A stretch of DNA of 19,305 nt from Candidatus Tenderia sp. (GTDB taxonomy: Bacteria; Pseudomonadota; Gammaproteobacteria; Tenderiales; Tenderiaceae), in the NCBI GenBank assembly GCA_030148045.1, contig JASBUE010000178.1:1-19305 (forward strand), written 5' to 3'. This document shows, one piece after another, positions 7,916-14,077 of this stretch (position 1 is its first letter; the number at the start of each line of letters is the position of its first letter). The notes beneath the pieces were generated by a model. The model saw only the letters and a list, made by a program, of their open reading frames with translations, was not told the origin of the DNA and did not search any database. Made by a program: the position numbers and the translations under genes.

Positions 7916-8836
7916 CTAGCGCCAGGGCCGCCACTGCAAGCCGACATTGAATGACATGGATTCCCAATTGGCTTCATTGAATCGGGGGGAGGTGATGGTG
8001 GTGCCGTCGGCGAGATAGATCCTGTCGACACCGGCGTCGGCGCGAAAGTCTCGATAATCCAGACTCATGACAAAATCCCAACTGTTGCTGAAGGCATAAC
8101 TGCTGTGCAGGGAAATGGTAAGCCCGCTGGCATCGGCCAGGTGTTCAAAACTTTTGGGATGAGCAAAATCGGGGCGCAGATTCCAGTCGGCTTCGGCTTC
8201 ATAGTCGCCCTTGAGAAAGACCACATCCAACTGCAAGGTGAGGGCGCGGCCGGTGTCCGTCTCCCCTATCGAGAAACCGACCCAGGGGCCGCTCCACTGC
8301 GCATCGTAGGATGAGTTCAGCCCGGCGAAGCTGCCCGTGGCGGGAATAGTCTGGAAGCCGTTGGTCATCCTCAGGTCCTGCCGGTTTATGGAATATCCCG
8401 CCATGGGCATGAAATAGCCCTGATAACCGCTTTCGGTGTCACCGCTGAAGAGGTAGCCGATGCCCACACTGGCGTCAGCGACCTCCCCCCCCGCGCGGTT
8501 GTTGGAGCGGGAGAATTCGGCCTGGCGATCATTGGCGGCGTAATCCGAATCCTGATTTTCGCCTTCGTCAATCTTGCCGTACGCCGCCGAGCCGAACAGT
8601 TTGATGCGGCGATAAGTGACATCCATGTTAAGTTTGACCTGCACGATTTCCAGGCTCGACCAGGTGAGTTCGGAGAGGACATTGGGGTCACCGTCGGTAT
8701 CGGCGACATTCCAGTCCAGACTGTCCACCCGGTAGCCCGCCTCGGCGCCGAGGGACACTGCGCTATCGGCGGCTGCCAGTGACGAGAAGGCGAAACATGC
8801 CCCCCCAAAAATCACGCTTGTTTTTCTTGATCTCAT
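7916..8836 (-). CDS. Predicted outer-membrane beta-barrel protein
   Basis: A 306-residue exported protein. The signal peptide is MRSRKTSVIFGGACFAFSSLAAA, ending near residue 23. The rest alternates polar and aromatic residues in strand-like stretches such as VSLGAEAGYRVDSLDW, VKLNMDVTYRRIKLFGSAAYG, ADASVGIGYLF, YFMPMAGYSI, LTLQLDVVFLKGDYEAEADW and FVMSLDYRDFRAD. These suggest roughly ten membrane strands, and the last strand ends SFNVGLQWRPWR. The overall plan resembles omptin-like or Pom-type barrels, but I do not see the omptin catalytic Asp/His pairs, so a protease role is not supported. The start at 8836 is supported by AAGGGGG 4-5 bases upstream; an earlier in-frame ATG would put 17 charged residues before the signal peptide. 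It stands alone, with the MITE just upstream of its promoter region. Confidence 0.78.
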   Translation of the reverse strand: MRSRKTSVIFGGACFAFSSLAAADSAVSLGAEAGYRVDSLDWNVADTDGDPNVLSELTWSSLEIVQVKLNMDVTYRRIKLFGSAAYGKIDEGENQDSDYAANDRQAEFSRSNNRAGGEVADASVGIGYLFSGDTESGYQGYFMPMAGYSINRQDLRMTNGFQTIPATGSFAGLNSSYDAQWSGPWVGFSIGETDTGRALTLQLDVVFLKGDYEAEADWNLRPDFAHPKSFEHLADASGLTISLHSSYAFSNSWDFVMSLDYRDFRADAGVDRIYLADGTTITSPRFNEANWESMSFNVGLQWRPWR

Positions 8837-8915
8837 CTTACCCCCTTTCCATGCCCTTAATCGCCGCTTCCCGTATGAACCTGGCAACCCACATATAAAC
8901 CGGTATCAACACTAG

Positions 8916-9115
8916 GGTCTGTTGAGGTTTCATTTTCACCACTGCTGGAGCTCATTTTTCCGCCCCACAAGGCGGAAGGAGTGCGGTGTAGTTATTCTAC
9001 ATAAGCGAGAGCCTGCCCCGCGAGCGCTCATTTGGAATAACCAAACCTCTCTCCTCGCGTCTTGATTGGCGCTTTTTCAGGCGCAACAGTGGTGAAAATG
9101 AAACCTCAACAGGCC
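8916..9115. mobile_element. 200-bp non-coding MITE with IS5-like ends
   Basis: Two 29-bp terminal inverted repeats, GGTCTGTTGAGGTTTCATTT... at 8916-8944 and its reverse complement at 9087-9115, differ at only one base (third position). They are flanked on both sides by CTAG (8912-8915 and 9116-9119). This fits a 4-bp YTAR target duplication as made by IS5-type transposases, although CTAG is itself a palindrome and could be part of the repeat. The 142-bp core has no meaningful reading frame; it contains a small hairpin GTAGTTATTCTAC. The near-perfect arms suggest a recent insertion or active cross-mobilisation. Confidence 0.85.
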
Positions 9116-9183
9116 CTAGGGGCGGTATAACTCTCTTTCGGCTGGTGCCCCGATTAAGTTAAGCCGGACGTTGTCACACTATT

Positions 9184-9210
9184 CAAGCGCTTGTGGGAAA
9201 CCACCGATAT
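9184..9210 (+). promoter_or_regulatory. Palindrome and possible promoter upstream of the 191-residue protein
   Basis: A perfect 10-bp palindrome CAAGCGCTTG (9184-9193) precedes CCGATAT (9204-9210). TCAAG plus CCGATA resembles a sigma-28 (FliA) promoter, but the spacing is one base longer than usual. The palindrome may instead be an operator. Confidence 0.25.
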
Positions 9211-9251
9211 TAATAGTATGGAACTGGGTTTAAAGAAGGAGGGAATAGCCT

Positions 9252-9827
9252 ATGACAAGCCTGGTGCTGGAACCCACCCCGACCGCCCTGTGGCAGGCCC
9301 TGGTCAGCGATGCCGAGGCGGCGGCCAACCGCCGGCTCGACGAAACCCTGGAGAGCTATCTGGTTCTCACCCTGATGCGCTTCACCCAGCGCCCGGAGCT
9401 GGTCAGCAGCGTCATGGCGCTGGAGTTTCTCGACGGCGCCCGGCAAACAGGCGCACAGCAACACGACAAACTGCGCGACGTGGGCGACAAGTGCCTGCTG
9501 GTATCGGGCCTGTTCCCACAAAACGCCAAACGCCGCCTGGTCAGTATCGGCTATTTCGTCAATCTGGGCCGCAGCGCCTATCAGCAGCTGCACGACAAGA
9601 TTCACGGTTTTTACGGCCGGCTGGCGGCAGACTTCGTGCCCATGATGGATGTATTGCACGCCATGCGCGAACTCAATCGGCGCTCAGCCCAGATCGACCT
9701 GCTCGATGCCTTCGAGCTGTGGGAGGAAACCGGCAGCCAGCATGCCATGGAACGCATCAACAACAGCACCTCGTGTGGCCAGGCGGTCAGGCGCGACCTG
9801 ATTGACGGCGGCACCACACGGCACTAA
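9252..9827 (+). CDS. Unrecognised all-helical cytoplasmic protein
   Basis: A 191-residue protein without signal peptide or membrane segment. GGAGGG stands 8 bases before the ATG, making the start firm. Predicted structure is almost entirely alpha-helical, with the N-terminal stretch ALWQALVSDAEAAANRRLDE, a central basic segment FPQNAKRRLVSIGYFVNLG, and the polar, cysteine-containing tail NNSTSCGQAVRRDLIDGG. The coding composition is like that of the housekeeping genes, so it is probably a resident gene. It stands alone between the MITE and the nested repeat. I do not recognise a named family; no catalytic motif is evident. Confidence 0.75.
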   Translation: MTSLVLEPTPTALWQALVSDAEAAANRRLDETLESYLVLTLMRFTQRPELVSSVMALEFLDGARQTGAQQHDKLRDVGDKCLLVSGLFPQNAKRRLVSIGYFVNLGRSAYQQLHDKIHGFYGRLAADFVPMMDVLHAMRELNRRSAQIDLLDAFELWEETGSQHAMERINNSTSCGQAVRRDLIDGGTTRH

Positions 9828-9871
9828 CCCTTGCGGTCCTGGCTCGGGGTGGAAATATTTAAAGGAGTTCA

Positions 9872-9979
9872 TAAGCAGCCCGGTGCGCCTGTGTGGGACC
9901 GTCGACCGCATGGACGCGGTCGTCGAGCGTACAGGGATGTATTCACAGCGTGTCCCACACAGGCGCACCGGGCTGCTTA
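9872..9979. repeat. 108-bp nested palindromic repeat
   Basis: Perfect 28-bp inverted arms at 9872-9899 and 9952-9979 (left arm begins TAAGCAGCCCGGTGCGCCTG) enclose a 52-base centre. Inside the centre is a second perfect hairpin, CGACCGC / GCGGTCG with loop ATGGAC (9903-9922), followed by GTACAGGGATGTATTCACAG. A 12-base copy of CAGGGATGTATT recurs outside the element at 10009-10020. I recall this hairpin plus 'ACAGGGATGTATTCAC' cassette as a dispersed intergenic repeat of many gammaproteobacteria, but cannot verify copies elsewhere. No T-run follows, so it is not a classical terminator, though it lies 45 bp past the end of the 191-residue gene. Confidence 0.85.
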
Positions 9980-10109
9980 CTATGTTCGGATTAGTAACCG
10001 CCCGGTTGCAGGGATGTATTTAGAGCAGGTATCTCCCGTCACCTTGTGAATGTTGCAGTCATCACACCCGCTGCCGCCGCCTCAACCGGGCCCGGGCGGG
10101 TGTCAAACC

Positions 10110-10534
10110 TCAGCGCGCATCAGGTAACACAAAATAATAACGGCCGTTTCTGGCGCCGATATATTTTTCAAGCACCCGCCGCTCGCCGCTATGCTCGGCA
10201 ACCAGTTGCGCTACAAACTTTCGTATCGGCAACAGGGCGGGGGGGGTTCGGTCTCGGGCCAGCCGCGCCCGCTCGGCGCCATCCAGATCGGCGACGCGAT
10301 AGCCGGCCAGGCGGTAATCGCGCACCAGGATGCGCCAGCCGTTTCGCTCGCGCGGCAGTTCTGTCCGGCGCTCGGCATAATGCAGCCTGACCAGACTCTC
10401 TACCTCGCCGTCACGAAAGGCCTGGACGAAAGCCATCGCCAGCCCTCCGGGCTGCGGGCACCCTCGGCCGCAGCGGGAACTGCAGCCAGCGCAAGCATCA
10501 GCAGGGCAAAGCCTTGTAAGGGCCTGGTGTTCAT
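10110..10534 (-). pseudogene. Small exported protein, apparently frameshifted
   Basis: Two overlapping frames seem to be halves of one gene. The first, ATG at 10534, encodes a clear signal peptide (MNTRPLQGFALLMLALAAVPAAA, then EGARSPEG) but stops at 10400 after 44 residues. The second frame, open from before 10436 to a TGA at 10110, encodes MAFVQAFRDGEVESLVRLHY and continues to the end KYIGARNGRYYFVLPDAR. Rejoining them near 10436-10447 with one extra base (GGC to GGCC) gives SPEGLAMAFVQAF, a natural continuation, for a secreted protein of about 140 residues. Upstream of the join the second frame is Cys-rich nonsense. Alternatively the downstream frame starts by itself at 10436, where GGAGGG lies 6 bases before the ATG. 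It follows ubiI by 31 bp and could share its transcript. Family unknown. Confidence 0.6.
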
Positions 10535-10565
10535 ACGACAGAAAAATCGCGGCCCGGCGCCGGTC

Positions 10566-11771
10566 TCAGCTCGCCAGCTTGGGCAGGTCGCCCCGGTTTC
10601 CCATGGCGTAATCCATGAAGAAGCGTTTCACCGGCGTCAGATTGTTGGTGGCGCTCAGACCGATATTGCGCGCCCACCTGACCGGTTCCATCCGGGTACC
10701 GAAGAGGCGCTTGAAGGCGTCCATGGAGAGCATCATGGTGATGTTCTGGCCCTTGCGCCAGCGCTCGTAAGCGCGCAGATTGTGCAGGGCACCGATGTCC
10801 CGGCGCGTGGCCTGGGTGCTGAGCACGGTTTCCGCCAGGGCCGCGGCATCCAGCACCCCCAGATTGACACCCTGACCGGCCAGGGGATGAATGGCATGGG
10901 CGGCATCCCCCACCAGGGCGATGCGGTCCTTGACGTAATCCACCGCATGCTGCAACCGCAAGGGGAATTTGCCACGATCACGCACTTCGGTGACGGCACC
11001 GAGCCGGTGTTCGAATGATTCCGCCAGTTTCAGGGCAAACGCCTGTTTATCCAATGCCAGCAGTTCGTCGGCCTGTTCCGGCGCCGTGGACCAGACCACG
11101 CAACAATAGTGGTCATGCAAAGGCAGAAAGGCCAGCGGGCCGTCGGGCAGGAAACGCTGCCAGCAGGTGTGCAGGTGGGGCTTTTCAGTCTTGACGATGG
11201 CCATCAGGGCGTGCTGATCATACCCCCAGCCCTTGGTCTCGATGCCGGCCCGTTCACGCACCGCCGAGCGGGCGCCGTCCGCCCCCACCAGCAGGCGGGT
11301 ACGCAGTTCGCGGCCGTCATCCAGGGTGATGCAGAGACGCTCGCCGGCATCCTGCCACTGCTGCCAGCGCACCGGGTAGAGCAGATCGACATTGTCGAAC
11401 TGGTCGGCGCGCGCCCACAGGGCGGCCTGGATGATGCGGTTTTCGACGATGTAGCCCAGCGAGGGCTGTCCGGCATCGGCGGCGTCGAAATGGATCACGC
11501 CGTCACCGCTGGCATCCCAGACATGCATCTCGCCGTAGGAGGTGATGCGGCGTTCCACCATTCCTTGCCAGGCGCCGACGGCGCTGAACACCCGGCGCGT
11601 GGCATGGGTGATGGCCGACACCCGCAGGCCGACGCTCTCCTGCGGCCAGTCGCTCTCGGGCACACCGGCCTCTACCACGGCGACCCGCAGGGTCGAGCCG
11701 CCCAGGGCGCAGGCCAGGGTCAGGCCCACCATCCCGCCGCCGACGATTACCACATCATACTGTTCTGACAT
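10566..11771 (-). CDS. ubiI: Ubiquinone biosynthesis FAD-dependent hydroxylase, UbiI/VisC type
   Basis: A 401-residue flavin monooxygenase of the UbiH/UbiF/VisC/COQ6 family. It has the N-terminal dinucleotide-binding motif VVIVGGGMVG (GGGMVG 11-16), the GADGARS motif with Asp165, and the second FAD motif VGDAAHAIHPLAGQGVNLG (about 287-305). UbiI hydroxylates carbon 5 of the polyprenylated phenol ring in ubiquinone synthesis, as part of a soluble Ubi complex. Assignment to UbiI rather than UbiH rests on position, since in many Gammaproteobacteria it follows ygfB-pepP-ubiH. Here a plus-strand gene separates it from ubiH, so it must have its own promoter. AGGAG is 3-4 bases before the ATG, slightly close. 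Confidence 0.92.
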   Translation of the reverse strand: MSEQYDVVIVGGGMVGLTLACALGGSTLRVAVVEAGVPESDWPQESVGLRVSAITHATRRVFSAVGAWQGMVERRITSYGEMHVWDASGDGVIHFDAADAGQPSLGYIVENRIIQAALWARADQFDNVDLLYPVRWQQWQDAGERLCITLDDGRELRTRLLVGADGARSAVRERAGIETKGWGYDQHALMAIVKTEKPHLHTCWQRFLPDGPLAFLPLHDHYCCVVWSTAPEQADELLALDKQAFALKLAESFEHRLGAVTEVRDRGKFPLRLQHAVDYVKDRIALVGDAAHAIHPLAGQGVNLGVLDAAALAETVLSTQATRRDIGALHNLRAYERWRKGQNITMMLSMDAFKRLFGTRMEPVRWARNIGLSATNNLTPVKRFFMDYAMGNRGDLPKLAS

Positions 11772-11800
11772 AGGAGTTCATTCCCCCGAATCGGGCCGGA

Positions 11801-11809
11801 ATGATAACA
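11801..11809 (-). promoter_or_regulatory. Possible extended -10 promoter of ubiI, with two palindromes
   Basis: The minus strand reads TGTTATCAT, an extended -10 element, about 30 bp before the ubiI start. It has no good -35. It is bracketed by two perfect dyads, ACACGG-G-CCGTGT (11807-11819) and CCCGA-A-TCGGG (11785-11795), which could bind a regulator. Confidence 0.4.
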
Positions 11810-11895
11810 CGGGCCGTGTCCGACTGTGCCTTTCGGCGGCACCCGACACCATACATGAAATCAATCAAGCCCCATCAATACATTATAAATTACTA

Positions 11896-11924
11896 TTGAA
11901 CCAATTTATATCCAGCCCTAAAAT
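11896..11924 (+). promoter_or_regulatory. Sigma-70 promoter of the glycine-rich secreted protein gene
   Basis: TTGAAC (11896-11901), a 17-bp spacer and TAAAAT (11919-11924) lie in an AT-rich island unlike its surroundings. The expected start near 11931 gives a leader of about 23 bases. Confidence 0.6.
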
Positions 11925-11953
11925 ATGGTTACCCCTCACGGGCGCCAAAAAAA

Positions 11954-12838
11954 ATGAAAACCGAAATCGCGCCAACCCAACCCACCAGGCGACTGGCGGC
12001 TTGGCCACAGCCTGTTGTGGCTGTGTTCGTGTCCATCTTGCTGTCTTCACAATGGGTGCAGGCCGAGTTCAGCCTTAACTTTCAGCCTAACCCCAATGTC
12101 GTCAGCAGCTGGGCCAACGTCAGCTGTGAAGGCGGCGGCATGGGCGGCGGCATGGGCGGCGGCTGCTCGACCCCCTTCCTCCAGGAGCTGGTCGACGACA
12201 ACGGCACACAGTACTATCACGTGATTGTAGGTGATGTGAACAGCGATTTCGTCCTCGAGTTCTATATACGTAACGGTGGCTGCTGCTGGTGGAGCGGCGG
12301 CATGGGTGGCAGCGGCACCCCCTACTCCTCCAGTGCCGGCGATGCCGGCAACGCCACTGGGCCGCTGGCCGGTTCATCGACCTCGGGTAACGGCAGCGGC
12401 AATCCCAACCGTGTCTATATGCGCCAGATTATCCAAGACGGCCAGATGCAGCAGGAATTCCTCAAGACGCAGGAAGCCGTAAAACCGCGCATCACGCAGA
12501 CCATCGAAAATATCGCGAGCCGGCTGGCATTCGAACTGGACATGAGTAACGGCGATTACACGAGCTTCTCCACCCCCGCCCTATTCGTCAACACCATGAC
12601 GCTGGGCCTTACTGACGGCAGCGGCGATTTCAACATGGCCACCGACGCATCGCAAAGCAATATCACCGCCGGTCAGTTCACATACACCCCGGGCGGCGGC
12701 CACGGTGGCAGCGGCGGCGACTATAGCTATATCGAGGGGGGATTCGATGTCTACGGTGTCGATTGGCTCTCGTACTGCGACCCTTCGCAAAACCCAGACC
12801 ATCTCTGCGAATTCAGCGCGGGCGGAATGGGGAGGTAA
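11954..12838 (+). CDS. Glycine-rich, six-cysteine exported protein of unknown function
   Basis: A 294-residue protein with a Sec signal (hydrophobic core VVAVFVSILLSS, cleavage after WVQA near residue 37). The mature part has glycine-methionine runs GGGMGGGMGGGC (60-71) and SGGMGGSG (114-121), a Cys-Cys-Trp-Trp patch (110-113), a Ser/Gly/Asn-rich linker (120-152), a helical middle with MRQIIQDGQMQQEFLKTQEA, another Gly-His patch GGGHGGSGG (247-255), and the ending SAGGMGR. Six cysteines (58, 71, 110, 111, 275, 285) could form three disulfides or bind metal. Upstream of the ATG there is no strong ribosome site. The gene stands on the opposite strand inside the ubiH-ubiI block, and its TAA directly abuts the ubiH stop. 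I do not recognise its family; signs of acquisition are position and AT-rich promoter. Confidence 0.72.
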   Translation: MKTEIAPTQPTRRLAAWPQPVVAVFVSILLSSQWVQAEFSLNFQPNPNVVSSWANVSCEGGGMGGGMGGGCSTPFLQELVDDNGTQYYHVIVGDVNSDFVLEFYIRNGGCCWWSGGMGGSGTPYSSSAGDAGNATGPLAGSSTSGNGSGNPNRVYMRQIIQDGQMQQEFLKTQEAVKPRITQTIENIASRLAFELDMSNGDYTSFSTPALFVNTMTLGLTDGSGDFNMATDASQSNITAGQFTYTPGGGHGGSGGDYSYIEGGFDVYGVDWLSYCDPSQNPDHLCEFSAGGMGR

Positions 12839-14077
12839 TCAGCTGCGCAACGGCATGCCCATGGCCAGGCGTGGCAGCTTGCCCGCCAGCCCCATGGTCT
12901 GGCGGGTGAGTATCCGCTTTAGCGGCGGCACCACATCCACGGCGACCAGGCCGATATTGCGCGCCAGCGCCACCGGCGCCAGGGGATTGCTGAACAGCCG
13001 GGCCAGGGTGTCGGTAAAGCCGATCACCTTGCGGTGATCCCAGTGGCGCCAGTCGGCATAACGCTGCATCATCGCGGCCGCGCCCACGTCCTCACCCGCG
13101 GAGCAGGCCTCGGCCAGCACATCAGCCAGCACCGCCACATCACGCAGGCCCAGATTAAAACCCTGCCCGGCGATGGGATGCAGAGTATGGGCGGCGTTGC
13201 CGATCAGGGCCAGACGCGGTCGCACCTGTTGTTTGGCGCGCACCAGCTTGAGCGGGTAGGCGTTGCGCCGCCCCACCTTTTCCAATTCACCCAGGCGGTA
13301 ACCGAAGCGCTGCTGCAACTCGGCGAGAAAATCCGCCCCGCTTAGATTCAGTATCCGTTCTTCGTCACCGCCGCGAACGGTCCAAACCAGGCTACAACGT
13401 TTGGGATCGTCGGCGGCGGCATTGGGCAACAGGGCCACGGGGCCGCTGTCGGTAAAGCGCTCATAGGCCACTCCCTGATGATGGCGGGCGGGGGTGATAT
13501 TGGCGATGACGGCGGTCTGGCCGTAGTCCCAACTGCGGGTGGGAATCTCCAGTAACTGTCGCACCACCGAATTGCCGCCGTCGGCGGCGATCACCAGTTT
13601 GGCATTGAGCGGGCGCGGTTCACCCTCCCCCGCAACCGTCAAATGGGCGCCGTCCGCCCTCAGCTCCACATGACTCACCGTGGCCGGACAGATCAGCTCC
13701 ACGTTCCCAAGCTTGGGCAGCTGCTCCGCCAGCACGGCCCCGACGAGACGATTTTCGATGACATAGCCCAGGGCATCCACCTTTTCCGCCGCACTGTCGA
13801 TGCGCGTCACGCCGAAGTGGCCGCGGTCGGAGACATGAATCTTTTTGATGGGGCTGACCTTGTTGCTGAGCTTGCCCCACAGGCCCATGGTCTCGATGAT
13901 CCTGGCCGAGCCGTAGGCCAGGGCGATGGCGCGATCATCGTAACTGGGCTGGCTGTCGGATTTGAACGGCACCGCCTCGATCACACCGATGCGCAGCGGC
14001 AACGGGCTCAGGGCATAGGCCATGGTGGCGCCCACCATGCCGCCGCCGACAATGAGTATGTCGTAGTCGGGTTTCAT
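12839..14077 (-). CDS. ubiH: 2-octaprenyl-6-methoxyphenol hydroxylase
   Basis: A 412-residue FAD-dependent hydroxylase, paralogous to the ubiI product in this window. It has ILIVGGGMVGATMAYAL at the N-terminus, IAADGGNS with Asp166, and ALIGNAAHTLHPIAGQGFNLG (290-310). In this motif Asn294 replaces the Asp normally seen in GDAAH; GNAAH is frequent in UbiH. UbiH hydroxylates carbon 6 (by the current convention) of the ubiquinone ring precursor. Its ATG overlaps the pepP stop by 4 bases (ATGA), so it is translationally coupled to pepP. Its stop abuts the stop of the convergent glycine-rich gene with no terminator between. Confidence 0.94.
   Translation of the reverse strand: MKPDYDILIVGGGMVGATMAYALSPLPLRIGVIEAVPFKSDSQPSYDDRAIALAYGSARIIETMGLWGKLSNKVSPIKKIHVSDRGHFGVTRIDSAAEKVDALGYVIENRLVGAVLAEQLPKLGNVELICPATVSHVELRADGAHLTVAGEGEPRPLNAKLVIAADGGNSVVRQLLEIPTRSWDYGQTAVIANITPARHHQGVAYERFTDSGPVALLPNAAADDPKRCSLVWTVRGGDEERILNLSGADFLAELQQRFGYRLGELEKVGRRNAYPLKLVRAKQQVRPRLALIGNAAHTLHPIAGQGFNLGLRDVAVLADVLAEACSAGEDVGAAAMMQRYADWRHWDHRKVIGFTDTLARLFSNPLAPVALARNIGLVAVDVVPPLKRILTRQTMGLAGKLPRLAMGMPLRS

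Noticed and set aside
9802..10049. Short open frames across the nested repeat
   Set aside because: They simply translate the palindromic arms and have no independent support.
10064..10103. Stem ACACCCGC/GCGGGTGT after the small frameshifted gene
   Set aside because: Eight pairs with a 24-base G/C-rich loop and no T-run; too weak to call a terminator.
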